37,962 nucleotides of DNA from Embleya sp040605455 (GTDB lineage: Bacteria; Actinomycetota; Actinomycetes; Streptomycetales; Streptomycetaceae). Within the stretch, counting starts at the first letter, position 1. Each line of letters opens with the position of its first letter. This document shows, piece after piece, positions 23,214-31,089 of the stretch. Location: contig NZ_JBEXCV010000090.1 of NCBI RefSeq assembly GCF_040605455.1, positions 1 to 37,962 of the forward strand. The letters run 5' to 3'. The position numbers and the translations under genes are program-made. The notes below the pieces were generated by a model. That model was not told the DNA's origin, made no database searches, and was given only the letters and a program-made list of their open reading frames with translations.

Positions 23214-24671
23214 ATGCCGCAGCAGCCGCACACGCTGACCACCGAATCCGGCGCACCGGTGGCCGACAACCAGAACAGCCAGACCGCGGGACCCGGCGGG
23301 CCGTTGCTGCTTCAGGACCAGTACCTGATCGAGAAGTTGGCCCGGTTCAACCGGGAGCGCATCCCGGAGCGCGTGGTGCATGCCCGCGGCTCGGGCGCGT
23401 TCGGCTACTTCGAGGTCACCGCGGACGTGTCCCGGTTCACCAGGGCGCACTTCCTCGCCGAGCCGGGCCGGCGTACCGAGGTGTTCACCCGCTTCTCCAC
23501 CGTCGCCGGCAACCTCGGCTCGGCGGACGCGGTGCGCGACCCGCGCGGATTCGCGGTGAAGTTCTATACCGAGGAGGGCAATTACGACCTCGTCGGCAAC
23601 AACACCCCGGTGTTCTTCATCAAGGACCCACTCAAGTTCCCGGACTTCATCCACACCCAGAAGCGCGACCCGTACACCGGCAGCCAGGAGGCGGACAACG
23701 TCTGGGACTTCTGGTCGCACTCACCCGAGGCCATCCACCAGGTCACCTGGCTGTTCGGCGACCGCGGCATCCCCGCGTCGTACCGGCACATGGACGGCTT
23801 CTCCTCGCACACCTACCAGTGGGTCAACGCCGAGGGCGAGGCGTTCTGGGTCAAGTACCACTTCAAGACCGACCAGGGCATCCGGAACCTGACCGCCGAG
23901 GCCGCGGCGGCCCTCGCGGGTGCCGACGCCGACTCGCACCAGCGCGACCTGCTCACCGCGATCGACGCGGGCGCCGCGCCGTCGTGGACGCTCAAGGTGC
24001 AGATCATGCCGGTCGCGGAGGCCGCGACCTACCGGTTCAACCCGTTCGATCTGACCAAGGTGTGGCCGCACGCCGACTACCCGCTGATCGAGGTCGGCCG
24101 GCTGGTGCTGGACCGCAACCCGGAGAACGTGTTCGCCGACGTCGAGCAGGCCGCGTTCAACCCGGCCAATTTCGTGCCGGGCATCGGTCCCAGCCCGGAC
24201 AAGATGCTCCAGGGCCGGCTGTTCGCCTACGCCGACGCGCACCGCTACCGGGTGGGCGTCAACCACACCCGGCTCCCGGTCAACGCGCCGCATGCCACGG
24301 TCGCCCACAACCACGGGCGGGACGGCCACATGGCGACCAATCCTGGCGGTCGGGCCAAGAACTACGAGCCGAACAGCTTCGGTGGCCCGTACGAGAGCGG
24401 CGTGCCGCTGTGGGCGTCGACCGCGGTGGCCGGCGTCACCGGGACCCACGAGGCCCCCGCGCACGCTCAGGACGACGACTACGTGCAGGCCGGCGACCTG
24501 TACCGGCTGATGGCGGCGGACGAGCAGGCCCGGCTGGTGGCCAACATCTCCGGTTTCCTGGCCCAGGTCTCCCGCGACGACATCATCGACCGTGTCGTCG
24601 GCCACTTCCGGGCCGCCGACCGGGACTACGGCGACCGCATCGCAGCCGCCGTGAAGGCCCTGCGCGCCTGA
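23214..24671 (+). CDS. catA: Monofunctional haem catalase
   Basis: A 485-residue small-subunit, clade-3-type catalase that dismutates hydrogen peroxide in the cytosol. Catalytic His56 sits in RIPERVVHARG (50-59), the distal Asn in VGNNTPVFF (127-135), and the proximal haem-ligand Tyr339 in RLFAYADAHRYR. The FIKDPLKFPDFIH stretch is the family signature. ATG 23214 is preceded by AGGGGAG. It is divergent from the Fur-family gene and its promoter overlaps a palindromic site, so peroxide induction by derepression is likely. Stop at 24671 is followed by a terminator. Confidence 0.97.
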   Translation: MPQQPHTLTTESGAPVADNQNSQTAGPGGPLLLQDQYLIEKLARFNRERIPERVVHARGSGAFGYFEVTADVSRFTRAHFLAEPGRRTEVFTRFSTVAGNLGSADAVRDPRGFAVKFYTEEGNYDLVGNNTPVFFIKDPLKFPDFIHTQKRDPYTGSQEADNVWDFWSHSPEAIHQVTWLFGDRGIPASYRHMDGFSSHTYQWVNAEGEAFWVKYHFKTDQGIRNLTAEAAAALAGADADSHQRDLLTAIDAGAAPSWTLKVQIMPVAEAATYRFNPFDLTKVWPHADYPLIEVGRLVLDRNPENVFADVEQAAFNPANFVPGIGPSPDKMLQGRLFAYADAHRYRVGVNHTRLPVNAPHATVAHNHGRDGHMATNPGGRAKNYEPNSFGGPYESGVPLWASTAVAGVTGTHEAPAHAQDDDYVQAGDLYRLMAADEQARLVANISGFLAQVSRDDIIDRVVGHFRAADRDYGDRIAAAVKALRA

Positions 24672-24686
24672 CGGTCCCCCTGGAAC

Positions 24687-24727
24687 CGCCGCCCGGTACC
24701 TGAGCCGCGAATCGGTACCGGGCGGCG
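24687..24727. terminator. Bidirectional terminator, catalase and CBS genes
   Basis: CGCCGCCCGGTACC (24687-24700) and GGTACCGGGCGGCG (24714-24727) are perfect 14-bp arms with a 13-base loop between convergent genes. Confidence 0.8.
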
Positions 24728-24762
24728 CTCTGTATGTCCGGCACTCGCTGTCGCGGCCTCGG

Positions 24763-25164
24763 TCAGCTCACCAGTTCCTCGGTGCGTTGTGCCTCCCGGA
24801 TCTGGCAGCGCACGATGTCGCGGACCGAGATGATGCCGAGCACGTCGCCGTCGTCGAGCACGATCAGGTGGCGGAAGCCGCCGCGCGTCATGGCCGCCGC
24901 GGCGTCCGCCAGCGTCCAAAGCGGGGTGGCGAAGACCACGTTCGAGGTGAGGTGGTCGCAGGCGTACTCGGTGTCGGGATTCTGGCCCGCGCCGATGGAC
25001 ATCAGGATGTCGCGCTCGGTGAGAATGCCCAGACCGGACGTGTCCGGGTCGATCACCACCGCCGCGCCGATCTGGCGGGCGGACATCAGGCGCGCCGCGG
25101 CGCGGAGCGTGTGGGCCGGGCCGATGGTCAAAACGATCGTGCTCATGCCGTCGCGGACGAGCAT
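24763..25164 (-). CDS. Two-CBS-domain protein
   Basis: A 133-residue stand-alone pair of CBS domains, which bind adenine nucleotides and act as energy sensors. The first ends in GLGILTERDILM and the second in VLGIISVRDIVR, both carrying the S/T-x-x-D ribose-phosphate motif. ATG 25164 follows GGAGGTGG by seven bases. Upstream lie direct TGTGA repeats on this strand, a plausible regulator site. Single-gene CBS proteins in actinomycetes are often hypoxia or stress linked, but here the partner is unknown. Confidence 0.9.
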   Translation of the reverse strand: MLVRDGMSTIVLTIGPAHTLRAAARLMSARQIGAAVVIDPDTSGLGILTERDILMSIGAGQNPDTEYACDHLTSNVVFATPLWTLADAAAAMTRGGFRHLIVLDDGDVLGIISVRDIVRCQIREAQRTEELVS

Positions 25165-25222
25165 GTGACACCACCTCCGTCAAGGCGTGGATGTCAGGGC
25201 GGGGGTGCGCTCGGGAAAGATT

Positions 25223-25258
25223 TCACAAGTTCACAAGCCCTGTTTTCACATGGTCACA
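25223..25258 (-). promoter_or_regulatory. Four TGTGA direct repeats upstream of the CBS gene
   Basis: On the minus strand TGTGA occurs four times (plus-strand TCACA at 25223, 25231, 25246, 25254), as two 8-base-spaced pairs 23 bases apart. TGTGA is a CRP/FNR-type half site, but here the copies are direct rather than inverted. About 60-95 bases before the CBS start. Confidence 0.4.
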
Positions 25259-25334
25259 TGCCTGGGAAGGTCAACGGAAGGTATAGCGGGCAACTCACTC
25301 GAAGGGAGTAGTCCGGCGAGGGTCCGATAGTTCG

Positions 25335-25360
25335 TCGAAACCCTTCGAAATCCGTCGAAA
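25335..25360. repeat. Three TCGAAA motifs with exact 10-base period
   Basis: TCGAAA at 25335, 25345 and 25355, with a degenerate fourth (GCGAAG). Helically phased motifs of this kind can be cooperative binding sites or bent DNA. It lies between the CBS and hisN genes, immediately before the hisN stop. Confidence 0.6.
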
Positions 25361-25393
25361 TCCGCGAAGAACGCCGGAAGTTCGGGAAACCCG

Positions 25394-26191
25394 TCAGACC
25401 TGCCCATGCGGATCGCCGAGCCGGTCCAGCAGTTCGTCGTGCAGGAGACCGTTGGACGCGGCCGCGGTGCCGCCGGCCGGGCCGGGTGCGCCGCCGAGCG
25501 AGGTGAACCGCCCGCCCGCCTCCTCGACGATCACCGACAGCGGCGCGAGGTCCCACAGGTTGACCTCCGGCTCGGCGCAGATGTCCACCGCGCCCTCCGC
25601 GACCAGCATGTACGACCAGAAGTCGCCATAGGCACGGGTGCGCCAGCAGGCCCGGGTCAGGTCCAGGAAGTCGTCCATCCGGCCGCGCTCCTCCCAACCG
25701 CCCATGCTGGAGTACGCGAACGAGGCGTCCTCGATCGAGCCCACCTTCGACACCCGGCAGCGCGAGGCCTGGGACAGGCTGCGGCCGGTCCAGGCACCCG
25801 CACCCTTGGCGGCCCACCAGCGACGGCCCAGGGCGGGCGCGGAGACCACGCCCATGACCGACTCGTCGCCGTCCATCAGCGCGATCAGCGTCGCCCACAC
25901 CGGGACGCCCCGGACGAAGTTCTTGGTGCCGTCGATCGGGTCGATCACCCAGCGCCGGGGCCCGTGGCCGGTCGAGCCGAACTCCTCGCCCAGCACCGCG
26001 TCGCGCGGGCGACCGCGCCCGAGCTGGTGCCGGATGATCTCCTCGGCGGCCTTGTCCGCGTCGCTGACCGGAGTCATGTCAGGCTTCGTCTCGACCTGGA
26101 GGTCGAGTGCCTTGAAGCGGTCCATGGTGGTCGCGTCGGCGGCGTCCGCGAGGACGTGGGCGAAGCGCAGATCGTCGTCATAGCCGGGCAT
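25394..26191 (-). CDS. hisN: Histidinol-phosphatase, inositol monophosphatase type
   Basis: A 265-residue Mg-dependent phosphatase of the inositol-monophosphatase superfamily; the HisN branch removes phosphate from L-histidinol phosphate in histidine synthesis. Metal-binding motifs are GEEFG (68-72), DPIDGTKNF (84-92) and NLWDLAP (about 213-219). Its neighbourhood with aroA and rsgA is typical of actinobacteria. ATG 26191 is chosen since TACTGT (minus, 26204-26199) lies exactly 7 bases upstream; an extension to 26251 would be Arg/Thr-rich and unconserved-looking. Inositol-phosphate specificity cannot be fully excluded from sequence. Confidence 0.88.
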   Translation of the reverse strand: MPGYDDDLRFAHVLADAADATTMDRFKALDLQVETKPDMTPVSDADKAAEEIIRHQLGRGRPRDAVLGEEFGSTGHGPRRWVIDPIDGTKNFVRGVPVWATLIALMDGDESVMGVVSAPALGRRWWAAKGAGAWTGRSLSQASRCRVSKVGSIEDASFAYSSMGGWEERGRMDDFLDLTRACWRTRAYGDFWSYMLVAEGAVDICAEPEVNLWDLAPLSVIVEEAGGRFTSLGGAPGPAGGTAAASNGLLHDELLDRLGDPHGQV

Positions 26192-26198
26192 GACACGA

Positions 26199-26204
26199 AC
26201 AGTA
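26199..26204 (-). promoter_or_regulatory. -10 element for leaderless hisN mRNA
   Basis: TACTGT on the minus strand lies 7 bases before ATG 26191, and no ribosome site precedes the ATG. Confidence 0.5.
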
Positions 26205-26385
26205 CTGGCGCCTTGCGAACGTGTCCGCGCGCCCCGCGCGCATGGACACACTTACGCGCCGTCGCCGCCGCCTCGTACGCTCGTTATGCAGACGAGGAAG
26301 CGCGATCAGCGACAGTCGACAACCGTTCACCGGTCGTGCGCGTGATACGGGTACGAGTCGATGGCGGAAGGGGTGCGGGACCGCG

Positions 26386-26901
26386 ATGGCACTGTTCGGG
26401 GTCGGGCGCAGGGCAACACACGGCAAAGAGGCCGTACCGGGACCCGGTCTCGTCCAACCACGTCGAAGTCTGGACGGTTGGACGCTGGAGGGAACTCCGC
26501 TCGCGGATCGTTTCGATCGTGAGGAACTGCGCGAGCTGGGCACCCTGTTGCACGGCGTCGGGGCCGAGATGCGCACCGCGTGGACCTACGAGCGCGCCGC
26601 CGACCTGCTGGAGCGGGCCGGTGAGCGGCCCCAGGCGCTCGCCGTCGTGGAGGCGTGGTTCGCGCTGCCCGAGGAGGTGCGCAAGGCCAGTCCCGCCGCG
26701 ACCCGATCGCTGGGTCGACGCAGGCAGCGGCTGCGCAGCCGGCTGGGTGCCCCGACCGGGCCCGCGGCCATCCCGGCGCAGGCCAGGACCAGCGGGTCGA
26801 CGCCGGCCGAACCGGGCACACCGCCGGGCGCGAGCACGACCGCATCCAAGGGCGCGGCGACCAAGGGCACGTCGCGGACGGAGCAGGCTACTCGCTGGTA
26901 A
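26386..26901 (+). CDS. Hypothetical protein, helical with basic tail
   Basis: A 171-residue protein from ATG 26386. The centre (about 35-105) is predicted helical (ELRELGTLLHGVGAEMRT, ERAADLLERAGERPQALAVVEAW), a TPR-like helix pair. The C-terminal 60 residues are Ala/Thr/Pro/Lys-rich and disordered. I recognise no named family. Codon bias is that of a real gene, and it is divergent from hisN with 194 bases between starts. A longer in-frame start at 26221 is unsupported by a ribosome site. Confidence 0.7.
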   Translation: MALFGVGRRATHGKEAVPGPGLVQPRRSLDGWTLEGTPLADRFDREELRELGTLLHGVGAEMRTAWTYERAADLLERAGERPQALAVVEAWFALPEEVRKASPAATRSLGRRRQRLRSRLGAPTGPAAIPAQARTSGSTPAEPGTPPGASTTASKGAATKGTSRTEQATRW

Positions 26902-27005
26902 TCGATGCCCCGCAGGGGTTCCGGTGGGCGCGACGAGGGCGTAGGACATCGGGTACACGGCTACCGCCGACCGCACGTCACACGTCTCTCGCGAGGAGAA
27001 CGCCC

Positions 27006-28115
27006 GTGTCGACGCACGACTTGTACGCGCTGCCCGCCGACATGACCGTCTGGGAGGTCCCCGCGTCGGGGGCGGCCCGGTTCAACTGGGAGTACGACGA
27101 GGGCCGGGACCGGCTCCTGGCCCTGTACGCCAAGGGCAAGGACAAGCAGTGGGACGCCGCCCGGCGGATCGAGTGGGATCTGCCGGTGGACCCGACGAAC
27201 CCGCTGGGCATGCCCGAGGAACTGCACACGTTGTACGGCACGCGCAGTTGGAACCTGATGTCGCAGCGCGAGCGCGACGAACTCGGTCGGCACGCCATCG
27301 CCTGGCAGTTCAGCCAGTTCCTGCACGGCGAACAGGGCGCGCTGATCTGCAGCGCGCGGATCGCCGAGTCGGTGCCCGACCTGGACGCGAAGTTCTACGC
27401 GGCCACCCAGGTGATGGACGAGGCCCGGCACGCCGAGGTGTACGCGCGCTTTCTCAAGGACAAGGTCGGCCTGTACTACCCGATAAACCCGAGCCTGAAG
27501 TCGCTGCTCGACGACACGCTGTCGGATGCCCGCTGGGACATGCCCTACCTGGGCATGCAGGTGCTGATCGAGGGATTGGCACTGGCCGCCTTCGGGATGT
27601 TGCGCGACCTGACCACCGTCGCGCTGCCCAAGCAGATCCTGGCCTACGTGATGCAGGACGAAGCCCGGCACGTGGCCTTCGGGCGGATGGCGCTGCGCGA
27701 CTACTACCGCGAGCTGACCGATGCCGAGCGCGGCGAGCGCGAGGAGTTCGTGGTCGAGGGGTGCTATCTGATGCGTGACCGGCTGCGCGACGAGGAGGTG
27801 TGGGAGAACTTCCAGATCGACAAGGTCGAGGCGCGCGAGGCCACCGAGAACTCCGAATACCTGCGCGAGTTCCGCCGGTTGTTGTTCAGCCGGATTGTCC
27901 CGTGCATCAAGGACATCGGCCTGTGGGGACCGAAGGTGCGCACCACCTTCGCCGAGATGGGCGTGCTGGACATGGGCGATAGCGACGTCGAGCACATGAT
28001 GCGCGACGACGAGGACCAGGCCGAAAAGCTGGACCGGGACCGGCGCATCCGCGCGGAGGAACGGGCCCGGGCCGCCGAGGTCACCGACATGGTGGAACTG
28101 GGCTCGGACGGATGA
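27006..28115 (+). CDS. Ferritin-like diiron protein
   Basis: A 369-residue four-helix diiron protein. The full ligand set is visible: E109 (GEQGAL), DEARH with E139 and H142, E189 (LIEGLAL), and a second DEARH with E219 and H222. This resembles R2-like or AurF-like diiron oxidases rather than iron-storage ferritin. The N-terminus (MSTHDLYALPADMTVWEVP) and the acidic, Asp/Glu/Arg-rich C-terminal helix are outside the core. GTG 27006 follows GAGGAG by six bases. Substrate unknown; no biosynthetic genes flank it. Confidence 0.85.
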   Translation: MSTHDLYALPADMTVWEVPASGAARFNWEYDEGRDRLLALYAKGKDKQWDAARRIEWDLPVDPTNPLGMPEELHTLYGTRSWNLMSQRERDELGRHAIAWQFSQFLHGEQGALICSARIAESVPDLDAKFYAATQVMDEARHAEVYARFLKDKVGLYYPINPSLKSLLDDTLSDARWDMPYLGMQVLIEGLALAAFGMLRDLTTVALPKQILAYVMQDEARHVAFGRMALRDYYRELTDAERGEREEFVVEGCYLMRDRLRDEEVWENFQIDKVEAREATENSEYLREFRRLLFSRIVPCIKDIGLWGPKVRTTFAEMGVLDMGDSDVEHMMRDDEDQAEKLDRDRRIRAEERARAAEVTDMVELGSDG

Positions 28116-28191
28116 CCACGGGCCGGCCACGGCGTGCCTCGACGCGGCATCCGGGATCCGGCACGGGAAGGCCGCACGCGCGGGAACGGGC

Positions 28192-28197
28192 TAGATT
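28192..28197 (+). promoter_or_regulatory. -10 element for leaderless HAD mRNA
   Basis: TAGATT lies 6 bases before ATG 28204 with no ribosome site between. Confidence 0.55.
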
Positions 28198-28203
28198 TTC
28201 GGC

Positions 28204-28893
28204 ATGAGCGATCTTGTACGTTCCCGTCCGCCCGCTTTCGTCTTCGACCTCGACGGAACCCTCGTCGACAGCGTCTACCACCACGTCATGTCGTGGCAGG
28301 AGGCGCTCAGCGAGGCCGGTATCGACCTGGCGATGTGGCGGATCCACCGCAAGGTCGGGATGAGCGGCGGGTTGTTCGTCAAGGGCATCCAGCGGGAGAC
28401 GGGCATCGACCTGTCGCCCGAGCAGGTGGAGGCGCTGACCGACGCGCACGGGCGCAACTACGCCGCCCGGGTGCCGTTCGTGGAACCGCTGCCCGGCGCC
28501 CCGGAACTGCTGCGCCATCTCACCAGGGTGGGCATCCCGTGGACCATCGCCACCAGTGGGCGCCGGGCCGGCGCCGAGCCGATGCTGGCCAAGCTCGGCG
28601 CCCCCGCCGACCTGGCGATGGTCACCCGCGACGAGGTCGCCCGGGCCAAGCCGGATCCCGACCTGTTCTTGGCCGGCGCGGCCAAGCTCGGGGTGGATCC
28701 GGCGCAGTGCGTCGTGGTCGGGGACAGCATCTGGGACCTGCTGGCCGCGCGCCGGGCGGGTTCGCTGGGTGTGGGGCTGCTCTCCGGCGGCTACGGCGCG
28801 GACGAACTCGAACGCGCGCACGCCTTCCGGGTCTACGACGAGCCGGGCGACCTGCTGGCGCACATCGACGAGCTGGGTGTCCGCGGCGACTGA
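28204..28893 (+). CDS. HAD-superfamily phosphatase
   Basis: A 229-residue HAD hydrolase of the beta-phosphoglucomutase/phosphoglycolate-phosphatase type. Motif I is DLDGT (nucleophile D15, acid D17), motif II the Ser/Thr in IATSGR, motif III the lysine in KPDPDLF, and motif IV GDSIWD. A helical cap lies between motifs I and II. Cytosolic. Substrate cannot be told from sequence. The gene stands alone with a leaderless-type start. Confidence 0.93.
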   Translation: MSDLVRSRPPAFVFDLDGTLVDSVYHHVMSWQEALSEAGIDLAMWRIHRKVGMSGGLFVKGIQRETGIDLSPEQVEALTDAHGRNYAARVPFVEPLPGAPELLRHLTRVGIPWTIATSGRRAGAEPMLAKLGAPADLAMVTRDEVARAKPDPDLFLAGAAKLGVDPAQCVVVGDSIWDLLAARRAGSLGVGLLSGGYGADELERAHAFRVYDEPGDLLAHIDELGVRGD

Positions 28894-28954
28894 GATCGCG
28901 CGGGCATCCGGGTGATCCTGGTCGGCAACGCGTCCCCGACGGGGGTGAAAGTTC

Positions 28955-28960
28955 TACCCT
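28955..28960 (+). promoter_or_regulatory. -10 element for leaderless DUF2087 mRNA
   Basis: TACCCT lies 6 bases before ATG 28967; no Shine-Dalgarno sequence is present. Confidence 0.5.
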
Positions 28961-28966
28961 TGAGCC

Positions 28967-29512
28967 ATGGGTCCGGCCGACGAACCTGCGGAACTGCTCC
29001 GTCTCCTCGCCGACGACGCCCGATTGAAGGTGTTCGCCGCGCTGGTTCTGGAGGCCCACCTCAGCTCCGAGATCGCCGATCGCGCTGGGTTGCCGCTGCG
29101 GGACGCGATCAAGGTGCTGGCCCGGTTGGAGGCGGCCGGCCTGGCCGCGCGGGCCGGCGACGGCTGGCATGCGTGCCCCGAGGCGCTGGCCCAGGCCGCG
29201 GCCGGGATGGGCGAGGAGCCGGACGACGCGTTCGCCGACCGCGGCCCGGCCGAGGCCGCCGTATTGCGCACGTACCTCGCCCGGGGCCGGGTCCGGCAAC
29301 TGCCGGTACAGCGGGCCAAGCGGCTGGTCGTGCTGGATCACATCGCGGGCAACTTCGAACCCGGCGTGCGCTACGACGAGGCCCAGATCGAGGAGACGCT
29401 GCGCCGGTTCATGGACGACCACGCCGCTCTGCGCAGGCACCTCGTGGACGAGGGCTTCCTCGGCCGTGAGGGCGGGGTGTACTGGCGTACGGGCGGGTCG
29501 TTCGTGGTCTGA
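28967..29512 (+). CDS. DUF2087 domain protein with N-terminal winged helix
   Basis: A 181-residue protein. The N-terminal 65 residues form an ArsR-like helix-turn-helix (ARLKVFAALVL... SSEIADRAGLPLRDAIKVLARLEAAGLAAR). The C-terminus is a DUF2087 domain (about 105-165) with its usual AKRLVVLDHI and ...YDEAQIEETLRRFMDDHAALRRHLVDEGFL. A regulatory or RNA/DNA-binding role is inferred from the fold. Its stop codon lies at the edge of a terminator hairpin. Confidence 0.88.
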   Translation: MGPADEPAELLRLLADDARLKVFAALVLEAHLSSEIADRAGLPLRDAIKVLARLEAAGLAARAGDGWHACPEALAQAAAGMGEEPDDAFADRGPAEAAVLRTYLARGRVRQLPVQRAKRLVVLDHIAGNFEPGVRYDEAQIEETLRRFMDDHAALRRHLVDEGFLGREGGVYWRTGGSFVV

Positions 29513-29522
29513 ACGACCCGCC
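29492..29522. terminator. Terminator overlapping the DUF2087 stop codon
   Basis: GGCGGGTCGTTC (29492-29503) pairs perfectly with GAACGACCCGCC (29511-29522), loop of seven bases. It spans the stop at 29510-29512 and can also stop the convergent DUF4097-like gene. Confidence 0.75.
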
Positions 29523-29544
29523 GGGATGACCCGCGGACACGGCG

Positions 29545-30321
29545 CTAGCGGATCGGGACCCGATCCAGGTCGATGCCGCCGTTGCCCGTGCGGACGTCGA
29601 TCACGCGGTTCGAGCGCGTGTCGTTGCCGATGTGGTCGCGTACACCACCGTTCTCGGTCCAGTTGTCCACCCGATAGGTGTTCTCGTCGTCCGGCACGCT
29701 GATCCGGACCCCACCGTTGTCGGTGCGCACCTGCACGTTCGTGGGCGCCGTGTCGAAGCGCAGTCGGACGCCGCCGTTGTCCGTTTGCACGAAGACCCGG
29801 TCGGCGCTCACCCGGGACACGCCGATGCCGCCGTTGTCGGTGCTCAGGGTCAGATTGCCGGCGCTGTCGTCGATGCCGATGTGCCCGTTGTCGGTGGTGA
29901 ACTGCATGTCCTGGCGCAGCCCGCTCGCGTTGATCGAGCCGTTGTTCGCGGAGACCTTCAGCGGGACGTCGAGCGGGACCTTGACCTTGTACGACCCGCC
30001 GCAGCTGACGCCCAGGAAGCTGGGGCAGTTCAGCCGCAGCTTGAGCCGGTCGCCCTCCAGGGTCCAGCTCGGGGTGGGACCGTTGATGCTGTCGGTGATC
30101 CGCCGTTCCACGGTGATCTTTCCGGGCTCACCCCGTTCGAGGGTGATCCCGCCGTCGTCGGTGTCGATGACCAGGTTGCCGGAGCCGAGGGTGAAGACCT
30201 TCGTGGTGTGCACGTCGTGGGCGGAGAGCAGGGTGATCCCGGTCCACGCCGTCAGCAGGATCCCTCCGACGGCGAACACCCCACCGAAGCAGATCAGTGA
30301 CGTTCGTAGCGGCCTTTTCAT
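29545..30321 (-). CDS. Membrane-anchored DUF4097-like beta-repeat protein
   Basis: A 258-residue protein. An N-terminal membrane helix (about 8-32) anchors it, and the rest is an extracytoplasmic repeat array: TDDGGI, TDNGHI, TDNGGI, TDNGGV, TDNGGV, TENGGV and TGNGGI occur about every 18-21 residues, the pattern of a right-handed beta-solenoid (DUF4097/adhesin-like). Two Cys near 110-120 could form a disulfide. ATG 30321 follows GGGGAGAG. Divergent from the DUF2231 gene. Function unknown. Confidence 0.82.
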   Translation of the reverse strand: MKRPLRTSLICFGGVFAVGGILLTAWTGITLLSAHDVHTTKVFTLGSGNLVIDTDDGGITLERGEPGKITVERRITDSINGPTPSWTLEGDRLKLRLNCPSFLGVSCGGSYKVKVPLDVPLKVSANNGSINASGLRQDMQFTTDNGHIGIDDSAGNLTLSTDNGGIGVSRVSADRVFVQTDNGGVRLRFDTAPTNVQVRTDNGGVRISVPDDENTYRVDNWTENGGVRDHIGNDTRSNRVIDVRTGNGGIDLDRVPIR

Positions 30322-30554
30322 GACACTCTCCCCGACAGGTGATCCGAAGCTGCCCAACTGTATGAGCGGCCGACCCGGGGGCGGCATCCGGCGGTCACCC
30401 GAACCCGGGGTAGGGCTGTCCCCCCGAGCGGACCGTGACCGTCGAGTGGCGCAGGTGTTCGGCACGCACTGAACCCGGGCACTGTGTGAGCCGTTGCTCT
30501 GTGCGAGGGTCGTGCTTCCCCCCTCGGGCCCCGACTGCTTAGGAGAGCCGCTAC

Positions 30555-31070
30555 ATGTTCGACACCGTCTCCGGCCTGCCCCTCCACGTCCTGGTCGTGC
30601 ACTTGGCGGTGGTCATCGTGCCGGCGGCGGCGATCGCGAGCGTGCTCGTGGCGGCCCGCCGCCCCTGGCTGCTGCGCGCCGGGTGGTGGGTGGTCGGGCT
30701 GGACGCCGCCGCCGTGCTGACCGTCTTCGTCGCGAAGGAGAGCGGCGAGAAGCTGCTCGCCCGGCTGGACCGGCTCAGCGAGGGCCAACGGACCGCCGCG
30801 GTGCAGACACACGTGGACCGGGGCGCGGACATGCTCTGGTACGCGCTCGGCCTGTTCGGCATCACGCTGGTGCTGATGCTGGTCGCCCGGCACCGGGCCG
30901 CCGCGACCTTCAGGCCGCGGACGATACCGCCGATCGTGGTGCCGATCGTGGCCGTGCTGACCGTGGTGGCCGCGGTGTTCGCGGTCGTCCAGGTGGTGCG
31001 GGTGGGGGAATCCGGATCCAAGGCGGTCTGGCAGGGCACGGTAGACAACAGCCTCGCGGCACCGCGTTGA
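30555..31070 (+). CDS. DUF2231 four-helix membrane protein
   Basis: A 171-residue integral membrane protein with four predicted helices, matching the DUF2231 family (LPLHVLVVHLAVVIVPAAAI at the start, with the conserved H at 11/16 that suggests haem or metal contact). ATG 30555 is preceded by AGGAGAG. The C-terminus (SKAVWQGTV) is the family's usual end. It converges with rsgA. Electron-transfer or membrane-sensing roles are speculative. Confidence 0.87.
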   Translation: MFDTVSGLPLHVLVVHLAVVIVPAAAIASVLVAARRPWLLRAGWWVVGLDAAAVLTVFVAKESGEKLLARLDRLSEGQRTAAVQTHVDRGADMLWYALGLFGITLVLMLVARHRAAATFRPRTIPPIVVPIVAVLTVVAAVFAVVQVVRVGESGSKAVWQGTVDNSLAAPR

Positions 31071-31089
31071 CCCGAAGCGGCGTCGGACG

